A stretch of DNA of 64,000 bases from Blautia sp. XA-2221 (GTDB lineage Bacteria; Bacillota; Clostridia; Lachnospirales; Lachnospiraceae): the NCBI RefSeq assembly GCF_028767025.1, contig NZ_JAJQXX010000008.1, forward strand, positions 1 to 64,000, given 5' to 3'. Position 1 is the first letter of the stretch. Each line of letters starts with the position of its first letter. The position numbers and the translations under genes are program-made. The notes under the pieces were generated by a model. That model searched no databases. It was not told the DNA's origin and was given only the letters and a program-made list of their open reading frames with translations. Of the stretch, positions 17,694 to 26,437 are shown one piece after another.

Positions 17694-19941
17694 TACAATA
17701 AAAAAAGTAACAATAAGAGCAGTTCCCGCAGCAATTCTTGTGGCTCTTTCTGCGTACCTTCTGAAAGGAGATGTCTGGACTTTCTGGACCTGGTATCTTC
17801 TTGCAATGGTTCTGGGGATTGTGGCTATGCCTCTGACAGGAAGACTTTTTGGTGAATTTGATGATAAGGGCTGGATGTTTTCCAAGGTTCTGGCAGTGGT
17901 TGTGACAGGATTTGGAACCTGGTTTCTGGTTGCAGTCAAATTACTGAAATTTACTTCACTGACCTGTATCGGGGTAACTCTGGTCTGCGGACTTGGCTGC
18001 CTTCTGCTTGGAAAAGTCCAGTACAAAAAAGGGATCGAGTGCCTTCCGGTAGATCATCTGGATCTGGTATTCTGGGAGGAAATCCTGTTTTTTGCTTTTT
18101 TCCTGCTTTGGACGTATCTGGCAGGCTTTCATCCTGCGGCATACGGAACAGAAAAATTTATGGATTACGGGTTTATGGAAGCAATGATGCGAAGCACTAC
18201 CCTTCCGGCAGTTGATCTGTGGTATTCACAGGGGACGATCAACTATTATTATGGCGGTCAGTATTTTGCAGTATTTCTGACAAAGCTTTCCGGAACCAGT
18301 GTGGAGCTTACCTATAATCTGATGCGGACCTTTGTGGCAGGACTTGCTTTTTCCCTTCCATTTTCACTTGTATATCAGATGACAAGGGACCGAATGGGAA
18401 AAAGAGCTGCAGGCGCAGTTGGCTGGAGAAAATATTTTCCGCAGATTACAGGCGTGGTAGCAGGAATTTCTGTTTCCATTGCCGGAAATATGCATTATGT
18501 GGTTTATGGACAGGTACTTCCTTTTCTTCAGAAACTGACTGGGCAGGAACCGGACAGCTACTGGTTTCCTGATGCAACCAGATACATTGGGTTCAATCCG
18601 GACGTTCCGGACAAAACCATCCATGAATTTCCCTGTTATTCCTTTGTTCTGGGAGATCTTCATGCTCATGTAGTTAATATCATGTTTGTTCTTCTACTGC
18701 TGGGACTTTTATATGCCTGGATAAAAATGATCAGGAAAAAAGATTTTGTTCTGGCAGAACCGGGCACAAAACAATTCTGGATAAAACAGCTTTTTATGCC
18801 TCAGATCCTTGTGGCGGCAGTGCTTCTGGGAATGTTCCACTGGACAAATTTCTGGGATTTTGTTATCTACTTTGTAGTAACCGGAGGCGTTGTACTTTTT
18901 ACCAATATTGTTCTGATGAAAGGTCAGACAAAATGGATCCTGGCAGTTACGGCAGCTCAGGCCGCAGAAGTTCTGGCAATAGGAACTATAGTGATTCTTC
19001 CTTTTACTCTGGACTTTGAAACAATGGTACAGGGAGTGGCTGTGGCTCAGTATCATTCACTTCCTCACCAGCTTTTGATCCTGTGGGGACTTCCGGTGAT
19101 CCTGACTGTGATTTTTGTAATCGTTCTTCTGGTGGAAAAACTCAGCGGAGCAAAGCGCAGAACAGTCTTTCATTTTATGGAATCTTTGAAGCTTCCGGAT
19201 CTTTTTGCCATGATCATGGGACTGTGCGCTATTGGTCTGGTGCTGATCCCGGAGCTTGTGTATGTACGGGATATTTATGAAAACGGAAATGCCCGTGCCA
19301 ATACCATGTTCAAGCTGACATATCAGGCATATATTATGTTTGGAATGACAATGGCTTATGTGATCTTCCGTCTGATGGTGATCTCCTACAAAAAGATATT
19401 AAAGGCAGCGGCAGGTGTGGCATTGGTTCTTCTTGTGTGGACATGGGGATATTTTGGGATCAGTGTCAGCTCATGGTTTGGGAATGTACAGGATCCTTCT
19501 CAGTACAGAGGTCTGAATGCAACCGCCTTTCTGGAAACCGACTTTCCTGAAGATGCGGGGGGAATCCGCTGGCTGAAAAAGAACATTACAGGCTCTCCGG
19601 TTGTTCTGGAGGCAAATGGGGACAGCTATACAGAGTATGAGCGTGTATCGGCAATGACCGGACTTCCTACGGTCCTTGGATGGTACGTCCACGAATGGCT
19701 GTGGCGGAATGATGTGGCGGATTTGAATACAAAAAGCGGAGATATTGAGCTGATCTACACTTCACAGGATGAAAAACAGGTAGAAGAGCTTGTGGAAAAA
19801 TATGATATTTCCTACATTTTTGTTGGTTCCTGTGAGAGAAACAAATACGGAGAAAATCTGAATCATAAACTTCTTCACAGTCTGGGCGAGATTGTGTTCC
19901 AGGACGGCAGCTCAGGAACCTATATTGTAAAAGTCGGGTAA
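17683..19941 (+). CDS. DUF2298-family membrane protein (Chlor_Arch_YYY type)
   Basis: The 752-residue polytopic protein carries DUF2298 hallmarks. These are an EEILFFAFFLLW membrane entry, EKFMDYGFMEAMMRS, WYSQGTINYYYGGQY, and the conserved HEFPCYSFVLGDLHAH loop after several membrane spans. Members are thought to be GT-C glycosyltransferases acting outside the membrane, but I know of no proven reaction. It overlaps the preceding gene, and the pair ends in a strong terminator. A cell-envelope glycosylation role is inferred. Confidence 0.8.
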   Translation: MKPDTIKKVTIRAVPAAILVALSAYLLKGDVWTFWTWYLLAMVLGIVAMPLTGRLFGEFDDKGWMFSKVLAVVVTGFGTWFLVAVKLLKFTSLTCIGVTLVCGLGCLLLGKVQYKKGIECLPVDHLDLVFWEEILFFAFFLLWTYLAGFHPAAYGTEKFMDYGFMEAMMRSTTLPAVDLWYSQGTINYYYGGQYFAVFLTKLSGTSVELTYNLMRTFVAGLAFSLPFSLVYQMTRDRMGKRAAGAVGWRKYFPQITGVVAGISVSIAGNMHYVVYGQVLPFLQKLTGQEPDSYWFPDATRYIGFNPDVPDKTIHEFPCYSFVLGDLHAHVVNIMFVLLLLGLLYAWIKMIRKKDFVLAEPGTKQFWIKQLFMPQILVAAVLLGMFHWTNFWDFVIYFVVTGGVVLFTNIVLMKGQTKWILAVTAAQAAEVLAIGTIVILPFTLDFETMVQGVAVAQYHSLPHQLLILWGLPVILTVIFVIVLLVEKLSGAKRRTVFHFMESLKLPDLFAMIMGLCAIGLVLIPELVYVRDIYENGNARANTMFKLTYQAYIMFGMTMAYVIFRLMVISYKKILKAAAGVALVLLVWTWGYFGISVSSWFGNVQDPSQYRGLNATAFLETDFPEDAGGIRWLKKNITGSPVVLEANGDSYTEYERVSAMTGLPTVLGWYVHEWLWRNDVADLNTKSGDIELIYTSQDEKQVEELVEKYDISYIFVGSCERNKYGENLNHKLLHSLGEIVFQDGSSGTYIVKVG

Positions 19942-19968
19942 TAGAATAGTTCTTCAAAACATAGAAAG

Positions 19969-20015
19969 GGACTGTCTGAATTTGAAAATATCAAGTTCAG
20001 GCAGTCCTGTTTTTT
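19969..20015 (+). terminator. Terminator after the DUF2298 gene pair
   Basis: GGACTGTCTGAA (19969-19980) pairs with TTCAGGCAGTCC (19996-20007, one G-U), followed by a T-run at 20010-20015. Confidence 0.85.
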
Positions 20016-20054
20016 GTGTCCGGTAAAGGCAAATGATATGTATCTGAGCGGATT

Positions 20055-20591
20055 TTATTGTATCCCCAGCTTATGTGCGGCAGCAAGGAACTGTGCTTCT
20101 GTATTCCGGAAAGGGTGTTCGCTAAGGTCCGGCACAGACTGAAGCGGCACAGTATGATAATTTTTTTCTCCTGGGAAAAGAACCGGAAGTTCTGCAGAAA
20201 GGATATCATTGTCAATTTGCTTCCACATGGCATGTTCCTCAGAAGTCAGATTATTCAGATTAAATTTTTCCCAGATCACATTCATGATCATTTCTTCGAT
20301 TTCAAGATAATTAGACAGATGAGCTTTTACCGGGCGGATGATATCTGAGATATAGGCTTCGCTGGCATCGTGAAGCAGACAGGCAAGAACCATACGGTCA
20401 GACCAGCCTCTGGACTGAGCTTCCCTGGCACAGTTGAGGCAGTGCTGGGCCACCGGGTAAAAGATCAGAGTCTGGCCTCCGCCACGGCATAGATAACTGA
20501 GGGCGTGAGCGATATCTTCCAGACAGATGTTTTCCGGCTTTATGTGCATAGGATCAAACTTTCTGCCGGTATAGGTGTTCATAATACTCAT
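20055..20591 (-). CDS. HD-domain phosphohydrolase (YfbR-like)
   Basis: The product is a 178-residue HD-superfamily hydrolase. Metal ligands visible are His50 (VAQH), His74-Asp75 (LLHDASEAY) and a later Asp in QIDNDIL, matching the YfbR/COG1896 group of nucleotidases and phosphohydrolases. The ATG at 20591 is chosen for AAAGGAG 8 nt upstream; the frame stays open upstream to beyond the G10 tract. It lies 74 nt behind the HTH gene and is probably cotranscribed with it. One extra base in the G10 tract would fuse the two proteins. The substrate is not known. Confidence 0.82.
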   Translation of the reverse strand: MSIMNTYTGRKFDPMHIKPENICLEDIAHALSYLCRGGGQTLIFYPVAQHCLNCAREAQSRGWSDRMVLACLLHDASEAYISDIIRPVKAHLSNYLEIEEMIMNVIWEKFNLNNLTSEEHAMWKQIDNDILSAELPVLFPGEKNYHTVPLQSVPDLSEHPFRNTEAQFLAAAHKLGIQ

Positions 20592-20665
20592 AAAAAAACT
20601 CCTTTCTCCGGAAATGATTATGCTCAGAGTAGCATATTTCCGGGAAAGGAGCAAGGTGTCAGCGA

Positions 20666-22177
20666 TTAAAATGTGTAATTTGACATTTTTGATCGGGGGG
20701 GGGGTAAAACTGTTTCCTTTTTACTGTACAGCTGTGAGTATTGGAGTTTGCGGATTTCGCTGTTAATGAAATCTGCAGTTTCCTCCGGCGTGTAAAAGCA
20801 TGTTTCCTCAAGTGACTGTAGATAATCAAGAAAAGTATACAGAAGCCCTGTCTCGTTAAACATAAGATAGGTTGTCTGGTTTTCTGCATTATCAAAGGAA
20901 AAATAGCCCATAGTTTCATTTACACAAAGGTGAAGATTGATCGGAAGCTGATCCAGGGGAGACTTCAGCATACGGTACGTACCCTGATGGCAGCAGAGAA
21001 CAAGCTGCTGAAGCATCTCCAAACGCTCTGTGGGAAGAAGCGGCCGATAAAACTCAGAAGGAATTTCTTTTAAAAGCCCTGTCTGAGTAAAGCGCTGGAT
21101 TCCTTTTTTTGTAAAATAAACATGCATACTGTCAAGATTCTCTGTGTTTTTGCTAAAAAATGCGCCAATAACAGGCAGCAGTTTGTTACGTTCAGGAAGC
21201 ATGGGAGAAAGCGCCTGTTCCAGAATTCTGTCAGTAATAAATGGAGTAAGGCATGCTTCCGGTTGAAGGAGATAACTGTTGACAGCATTTAAAGAGAGAT
21301 TATGCAGCATATGTAAATTACCAGGAAGCATATGAAAAACCTGGAAAAGCGGTGCGCATTTATTCTGGAAAGCATAGAACATTTTCCAGAACTGAGCAAC
21401 GATATCCGGGTCACTGTAAAAAATACCATACTGGTAATCAGAAGAAAAGGACACTGCATACCGGGATGTCACAATAAAATATGGAAGGACATTCAGGTTA
21501 AAAAAGTGTGAATGGATACTGTCATAAAAATAGTAAGCCTGATAATTCAGGTTCCGAAGGTACAAAGGAAAAATATTATTAAAATATTCCAGATTATACA
21601 GCTCGTGATCGTTGTTTAAAATTTCACTGTTGCTCAGGCAGAAAATGTGGTGTATTTCCAATGTATAACCCAGATTCAGACTGGAAAGAAGGCTGAACAG
21701 TCCTTCATAATCAGGCTGCATGAACATCGCTACCTTACCTTTGGCGGATTCTGATGATTCTGCCAGAAGAATATTGCGAAGAGCATAGTTTAATTCTACC
21801 TGTGTGTGGATAGAAGCGCAGGCAGGTGTCTGCAAGTCATTTTTGAATCCGGAACCGGCGGAAGAGGCAGAACCGGGGCAGATAGAAAATTTATCGGGAA
21901 AATGCATGAGGAAATTTTCTGTACTTTTTCTTCGATAGTAATTATCTGATCCAACTCTGGAGATTTCGTACGCCTCTTTAAACTGATCGTATTCGGTAGG
22001 TGTCAGCTGCATAAAATAAGCCATTTTTTCGAAGATATCCCGGGAAGGCGGATTTCGTTTCCCGTTGATGATCTTGTACATAGTGGCGCGATCAAAATCG
22101 CAATATTTACTAAGCGGATAGACCTTTATATTTTTTTCATGAATAAACTGGCTAAGTATATTTGAAAATTCGGACAT
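20666..22177 (-). CDS. Helix-turn-helix regulator with large unknown C-terminal domain
   Basis: The product has 503 residues. The first 75 form an XRE/cI-like DNA-binding domain (YPLSKYCDFDRATMYKIING). About 430 residues follow with no domain I can name; they are rich in aromatic and Leu residues and lack membrane segments. The start at 22177 follows GGAAGG; the in-frame upstream extension has no ribosome site. The last residues (VLPPPRSK) are read through a run of ten C on this strand, so length changes alter the C-terminus. It is divergent from the zinc-ribbon cluster and may regulate it. Confidence 0.72.
   Translation of the reverse strand: MSEFSNILSQFIHEKNIKVYPLSKYCDFDRATMYKIINGKRNPPSRDIFEKMAYFMQLTPTEYDQFKEAYEISRVGSDNYYRRKSTENFLMHFPDKFSICPGSASSAGSGFKNDLQTPACASIHTQVELNYALRNILLAESSESAKGKVAMFMQPDYEGLFSLLSSLNLGYTLEIHHIFCLSNSEILNNDHELYNLEYFNNIFPLYLRNLNYQAYYFYDSIHSHFFNLNVLPYFIVTSRYAVSFSSDYQYGIFYSDPDIVAQFWKMFYAFQNKCAPLFQVFHMLPGNLHMLHNLSLNAVNSYLLQPEACLTPFITDRILEQALSPMLPERNKLLPVIGAFFSKNTENLDSMHVYFTKKGIQRFTQTGLLKEIPSEFYRPLLPTERLEMLQQLVLCCHQGTYRMLKSPLDQLPINLHLCVNETMGYFSFDNAENQTTYLMFNETGLLYTFLDYLQSLEETCFYTPEETADFINSEIRKLQYSQLYSKKETVLPPPRSKMSNYTF
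20695..20704. repeat. G10/C10 homopolymer at the 3' end of the HTH gene
   Basis: Ten consecutive G on the plus strand. Nine C (coding sense) give a different 14-residue end with stop at 20659. Ten C give the end at 20666. Eleven C open the frame straight into the HD hydrolase gene with no intervening stop. Such tracts slip readily, and they are also prone to sequencing error. Confidence 0.8.
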
Positions 22178-22284
22178 AATAGATACCTTCCTTATATTCT
22201 GTTTCTTATGTATATCTGTTATTTTATCATAGTTTGGCTGTGAAAAAAGGGAAGGTGATGTTTTTGTGTGACAAATATAAGAAA

Positions 22285-22351
22285 AAAACTGTCCACAAAA
22301 CATGCCACAACTGAAAAAATATGAAAAAAGAGAAAGGAAAACTGTCTACAA
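22285..22351. promoter_or_regulatory. Pair of direct repeats in the divergent control region
   Basis: AAAACTGTCCACAA (22285-22298) and AAAACTGTCTACAA (22338-22351) match in 13 of 14 bases and are 53 bp apart, about five helical turns. They lie between the HTH gene and the zinc-ribbon cluster, upstream of the plus-strand promoter. They are candidate operators. Confidence 0.45.
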
Positions 22352-22364
22352 CTGATGTCACTCA

Positions 22365-22394
22365 TTGCTCTGAGACACAAGGCAAAGGTAAAAT
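22365..22394 (+). promoter_or_regulatory. Promoter of the zinc-ribbon cluster
   Basis: TTGCTC and TAAAAT are separated by 18 nt, 36 nt before the first zinc-ribbon start codon. Confidence 0.45.
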
Positions 22395-22430
22395 AAAAAA
22401 AGACAAAAGAAGAAAGGTAAGGGGAAGAGA

Positions 22431-22808
22431 ATGAAGTGTTTAAAATGTGGAAATGAAATACAGAACGATTCCCGGTTCTGTATTTACTGTGGTCAGGAGG
22501 TAAATCAGCCAGGGAATGATCCGGAAGTACAACAATATATAAAAAAATTAGAAAATCTGAAACAGGAACAGGCAGACCTGGAAAAGAAAAAACAGGAAAC
22601 CTTTCAGGAGGAGCAGGATTTAAAACTGAAACTGGATAACTATATCAGGCTTCAAAAAGGAGAGTACAAAAGATGCCGCAGATGGAGAACAGAATCTTCC
22701 ACAGTTCAGGCAGTCCAGCAGAGGGAAAATGAAAAGAATGTGAAGAGGGTAATACTGTGGTTTCTCAGGATGCATGTGCGAAGAGTTTTCTGGAATTGGG
22801 ATACATAG
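22431..22808 (+). CDS. Zinc-ribbon protein, N-terminal fragment (likely frameshifted)
   Basis: The ORF has 125 codons. It begins with a zinc ribbon (CLKCGNE then FCIYCG, Cys pairs at 4/7 and 17/20) and a coiled coil (about 35-75). After about residue 76 the sequence becomes Arg/Trp-rich and unlike a normal protein, while another frame reads sensibly (STKDAADGEQNLPQF). The WG-repeat ORF that overlaps its end at 22757 is probably the rest of the same ancestral gene. GGGGAAGAGA precedes the ATG. The function of these ribbon-membrane proteins is unknown. Confidence 0.5.
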   Translation: MKCLKCGNEIQNDSRFCIYCGQEVNQPGNDPEVQQYIKKLENLKQEQADLEKKKQETFQEEQDLKLKLDNYIRLQKGEYKRCRRWRTESSTVQAVQQRENEKNVKRVILWFLRMHVRRVFWNWDT

Positions 22809-23305
22809 CAACATATCAGGATGGAGAAAACCGTTTATATACGGTGAATAGCGGTGAATTTCAAAAAGTCAAATATACATGGATTGCTCCGAATGAACAA
22901 GATGGGATCATATGTGTGCAAAACGAAGAGGATAAGTATGGATATATCAATGCAGACGGAGAAGAAATAATTCCCTGTATTTTTATGAATGCATATGATT
23001 TCAGGGACGGTCTTGTAGTGGTAATGAATGAAAAGGGAAAATGGGGGACAATGAATCTTCAGGGAGATATGTTGATAGATTGCGATTATGAAAATATTGA
23101 TATTTCTTATGCTCCAAACTTGATTAAAGTGGAGGAATATAATTATTGGGGAGTTCTTGATCTGGGAGGAGAGAGAATCATAGACTCAGATTATAACGAT
23201 ATCAGCATGGGGGCTATGGGAACTATGCTTGCGACAGGAGATTATGAGGGGAAAAGAGATATTTATGATTATAATGGAACGCTTTTAGAAACGTATTCTT
23301 ATTAA
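22757..23305 (+). CDS. WG-repeat protein, C-terminal fragment (likely frameshifted)
   Basis: The ORF has 182 codons and four WG-type repeats (KYGYINADGEEIIP, KWGTMNLQGDMLID, YWGVLDLGGERIID and a degenerate fourth). These are beta-rich modules found in Clostridial surface or scaffold proteins. It has no good start: GTG at 22757 follows only a weak AGAGGG, and the frame meets a stop at about 22731. Together with the ribbon fragment upstream it looks like one zinc-ribbon/WG gene split by two frame changes. Translation by re-initiation cannot be excluded. Confidence 0.5.
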   Translation: MVSQDACAKSFLELGYIATYQDGENRLYTVNSGEFQKVKYTWIAPNEQDGIICVQNEEDKYGYINADGEEIIPCIFMNAYDFRDGLVVVMNEKGKWGTMNLQGDMLIDCDYENIDISYAPNLIKVEEYNYWGVLDLGGERIIDSDYNDISMGAMGTMLATGDYEGKRDIYDYNGTLLETYSY

Positions 23306-23338
23306 AAATAATTTGCTGTGAAAAGGAAGGAGAAAATT

Positions 23339-23836
23339 ATGTACTGTAAATATTGTGGAAAAGAATTAAGGGAAGGAGCCTCATTCTGTACCGGATGTGG
23401 TAAACCGGTTCAGAAGCAAACCAGAATGAGCGAATCGGAAACAGGTCATCATAAACCAAAGAAAACAGTTACACGAAATGTGATTATCGTTGGATTGCTA
23501 TTGGCAATTGTAGGTATTGTGATCGGAATTTGCAATAAGCCGGGAATAATCTCATTAGATCCGGAAAAAAGACTGGTGGGAACATGGTATGAAGTGGATT
23601 CTGACGGCAGTGTTGATTATGAGGAAGATATACAGTTTTTCAGTGATGGTACATTTATAGGGTTCGGGGAAGACGGCACCTATTCGATTGTAGATGGACA
23701 ACTGGTATTCCGGTTTCAGTGGGCAGTCAGCAGCTTTGTATATGTATATGACTTTGAGTTTCAGGGAAATGAATTACATTTATTTGACGAAGACGGAGAC
23801 GAAACGATTCTGCAGAAAGAAGGGGAGCTTTTTTAG
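23339..23836 (+). CDS. Zinc-ribbon, single-span membrane protein
   Basis: The 165-residue protein has an N-terminal zinc ribbon (CKYCGKE, CTGCGK), a Lys-rich linker, one membrane span (NVIIVGLLLAIVGIVIGI) and an extracytoplasmic domain (about 75-165) with GTWYEVDSDG and DGTFIGFGEDGTY, a lipocalin-like beta pattern. The start at 23339 follows AAGGAAGGAG; the frame from 23318 begins inside that ribosome site. It is the one intact member among the first four cluster genes. Function unknown. Confidence 0.68.
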   Translation: MYCKYCGKELREGASFCTGCGKPVQKQTRMSESETGHHKPKKTVTRNVIIVGLLLAIVGIVIGICNKPGIISLDPEKRLVGTWYEVDSDGSVDYEEDIQFFSDGTFIGFGEDGTYSIVDGQLVFRFQWAVSSFVYVYDFEFQGNELHLFDEDGDETILQKEGELF

Positions 23837-23877
23837 AATGAATGATTGATGAACAGGTTTAAAGGAGAGGAAAACAG

Positions 23878-24828
23878 TATTTTGATAATTCTACGGACAC
23901 AGATACGGAATCTTATGCCATTTATAATCTGGATCTGAAATATTCGTCATTCTCGTGTAAGCTGATTACAGACTGTATAGAATCGGACAACGACTGTAAT
24001 ATGAATGTACAGATTTATCTGGATGATCAGCTTGCCTTTGAACAGAATGGGATAGGTTGGAACACTGAACCGGTGGAAGTAAACCTGAATGTGACAAATG
24101 TGAAGACAATGAAAATCAGGGTGGTTGGCAGAGAGGGTTATCTGTGCGTTGTGGATGATAATCTGAAAGCTCATACTCCGGGAGAGTGGGAAACAGAGAT
24201 AGAAGCAACCTGCGAAAATGCAGGAAAAAAAGTACAGCGTTGCACAGAATGTAAGGCAATATGTAATATATCTGAACTAAAGCCCCTGGGACACACGCCG
24301 GGCGACTGGAAAATAGAAAAGGAAGCAACTTGTACAGCAGAAGGGAAGCGTACAAAATGTTGCACCGTATGTAAAAAGGTGCTCGAAGAGGAAAAAATAG
24401 ACAAATTGGAGCATGAAGAAGAGGAGGAATGGTTTGAACTGGAATCGCCTACATGTACTAATGAAGGAACTAGGATAAAGAAATGCATTTACTGTGGTAA
24501 GGCGGTGAAAACAGAGAATATCCCTAAAACAAAGCATGAATTTGGAGAATGGATAACGGCAGAAGGAAGTGTGTGGAACGCTCCGATTGTCAAAAAACGT
24601 ATATGTAATGTCTGCAATGCAGAAGAAGTAGAAAATATTTATACATGGGTATGGGTGAAGCCGGTAGTCCTGCTCCTGCTGTTTATCGGTGTATCGACTG
24701 TAATTATAATAAATCTGAAAAAGAAGAAAGGAACACAGACGATATCGGAAGACCAGAGGAAATCCCACAGGAAAAAGAAAAGAGAAAAAAGGACAGATGA
24801 GGATGATATTTTTAATAGCTACCATTAA
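23878..24828 (+). pseudogene. 5'-truncated surface protein with Cys-pair repeats and a membrane anchor
   Basis: A ribosome site (AAAGGAGAGG) at 23861-23870 is followed not by a start codon but by open frame YFDNSTDTDTESYAIYNLDL. The first usable ATG is 24001 (275 residues). The pattern fits a deletion removing the start, zinc ribbon and first membrane span. What remains is an NPCBM-like beta domain (to about 24170), four repeats of HTPGxW...ATC...C..C type, a membrane span (PVVLLLLFIGVSTVIII) and a basic tail ending DDIFNSYH. Translation from 24001 is possible but unsupported by a ribosome site. Confidence 0.5.
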
Positions 24829-24940
24829 ATCGATATGATCGCTTTCATGATTTCTCAATTCCAAAATAAGCTGCCCCTATTCGGTGCCACAGCTTGATAA
24901 ATGTACCTGAAAAAAATAAAATTTTTATAAACAGGTCAAA

Positions 24941-25225
24941 GTAGATGAAAAATCAGAAGAAACAAAAAATGTCTATATATGGATCTGGGTGAAACCGGTT
25001 GTTACGCTTCTGGTGATCCTTGGAGTTCTGATCGGAGTTATTGTGGCTCTTATGAGACAAAAAGGAATACAGATCACTGCTGCAAATATAAAAGAGTTCG
25101 TCAGAGATGGAATCCGGAGTATAAAAGACGGGTCGAAAAATGACGATTCCGATGATGATATTTTTGGCGGAAAAGAAAACATGAAAAAGGATAAGGATGA
25201 TATTTTCAACAATCATCATAAATAA
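24941..25225 (+). pseudogene. 3' fragment of a paralogue of the preceding surface protein
   Basis: The frame reads VDEKSEETKNVYIWIWVKPVV, a membrane span and an acidic tail ending DDIFNNHH. This parallels the end of the preceding gene (ENIYTWVWVKPVV ... DDIFNSYH). No start codon with ribosome site is present; the GTG at 24989 falls inside the conserved segment. The sequence between 24829 and 24940 has no coding character. Tandem duplication followed by loss of the 5' part is the simplest reading. Confidence 0.55.
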
Positions 25226-25249
25226 ATGAAAGGGGAAACAGGAAGAAAA

Positions 25250-25822
25250 ATGTTTTGTGGAAAATGTGGTAAACAGCTTGAAGATAATGCAGTTGTATGT
25301 CCATGGTGCGGAGAGGCAACAGGCATTGAACCAAAAGAAAAATTTGTGCATCAGCAGGAAAATGGAGGATATGGTCAGAATTTTGACAATCGCTCCAATG
25401 TAAACAGAGATGCTGCAAAACCTATGACTTTACTTGGAATTTCAGTGGGGCTTATGGCAATGCTGATCTATTACAGCGGAGTGATCAGCAGTGTAGTCCT
25501 TATTTTGGTGGCAGGTTATGTACTTTTAAAAGAGGAAGACCGCTGGCTTCGTGCAGTAGCTGCCAAAGCAATTTCAATCGTGTGTATTTTTGGAGCAATA
25601 TCAGGTGTAATTATAATGATGGAAAATGCATTTTTAGCATCATTATTAGTGCTAGGAGAAGAGTGGCGTATGCCAATACAGGATATTTTCAGTTCCCTGA
25701 ACAGCATAGCGTTGTTCATCAGAGATTTTATTCTTCTGGGAGCCGGAACCCGTGCGCTTCGCTATGATAATCTCAGAGTTGGTTTTATAGATCGAATGAT
25801 TAACCAGAATATACAGAAATAA
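25250..25822 (+). CDS. Zinc-ribbon multi-span membrane protein
   Basis: The 190-residue protein has an N-terminal ribbon (CGKCGK, CPWCGE), a polar linker with NFDNRSN, then three or four membrane spans between about 60 and 165. It ends in a basic tail (DRMINQNIQK). The start at 25250 (MFCGKCG) is chosen over 25226 because GGAAG lies 5 nt upstream and paralogues start the same way. Function unknown. It sits 22 nt before the next ribbon gene, probably in the same transcript. Confidence 0.7.
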   Translation: MFCGKCGKQLEDNAVVCPWCGEATGIEPKEKFVHQQENGGYGQNFDNRSNVNRDAAKPMTLLGISVGLMAMLIYYSGVISSVVLILVAGYVLLKEEDRWLRAVAAKAISIVCIFGAISGVIIMMENAFLASLLVLGEEWRMPIQDIFSSLNSIALFIRDFILLGAGTRALRYDNLRVGFIDRMINQNIQK

Positions 25823-25844
25823 GCAACAACAGGGAGGAAGGAAT

Positions 25845-26279
25845 ATGTTTTGCAGAAAATGTGGAATGGATAATCCAGAGGGCGCAAGATACTGCAGGAG
25901 ATGCGGAGAGGCTTTGGAAAGACCACGTACATCATCAGAAGGAGCTTTATCAGGAGCAGCCCCGTTAGGAGCAGGACCATCAGGAACAGCATCTTCAGGA
26001 GCTGCATCATCTGTGCCGCCAATGTCCAGGAACATATCGATAGAAGATCTGCCGCCGGAATATCGTCCTATTGGGATGTGGGGATATTTTGGATACAATT
26101 TATTATTTTCGATTCCGTTTGTTGGCTGGATCATTGCGCTGGTATTTGCCTGTGGCGTAACTTCAAACGTTAATCTGAAGAACTATGCCAGAGGTTATTT
26201 CTGCGGTCTGATCGTAGCGTGTGTTGTAGTGTTTCTTTTTTCAGTAAGCGGTTGTTCTATACTGTCCGCAATGATGTAA
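25845..26279 (+). CDS. Zinc-ribbon membrane protein with Ala/Gly/Pro/Ser linker
   Basis: The 144-residue protein starts with a ribbon (CRKCGM, CRRCGE). A low-complexity linker (about 30-62, rich in A, G, P, S) is followed by two membrane spans separated by a short GVTSNVNLKNYARGY loop, a segment shared by many small Clostridial membrane proteins. AGGGAGGAAGGA precedes the ATG. It is the last gene of the ribbon cluster, and a terminator follows at 26295. Function unknown. Confidence 0.7.
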   Translation: MFCRKCGMDNPEGARYCRRCGEALERPRTSSEGALSGAAPLGAGPSGTASSGAASSVPPMSRNISIEDLPPEYRPIGMWGYFGYNLLFSIPFVGWIIALVFACGVTSNVNLKNYARGYFCGLIVACVVVFLFSVSGCSILSAMM

Positions 26280-26294
26280 AAAATAAGATTTGTA

Positions 26295-26338
26295 ACGGTG
26301 TTTTCTGCTTCTGCATTGGAGCCGGATACACCGTTTTT
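26295..26338 (+). terminator. Terminator of the zinc-ribbon cluster
   Basis: ACGGTGT (26295-26301) pairs with ACACCGT (26328-26334), followed by TTTTTGTTTTT. Confidence 0.7.
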
Positions 26339-26437
26339 GTTTTTGGAAAATACCTGCTTTTGGCTTGTTTTGCCGGCTGCCGGATGATAAAATAAAAAGA
26401 AAAAAACCGTTTTTTATATGTATGGATTGGCAGAACT

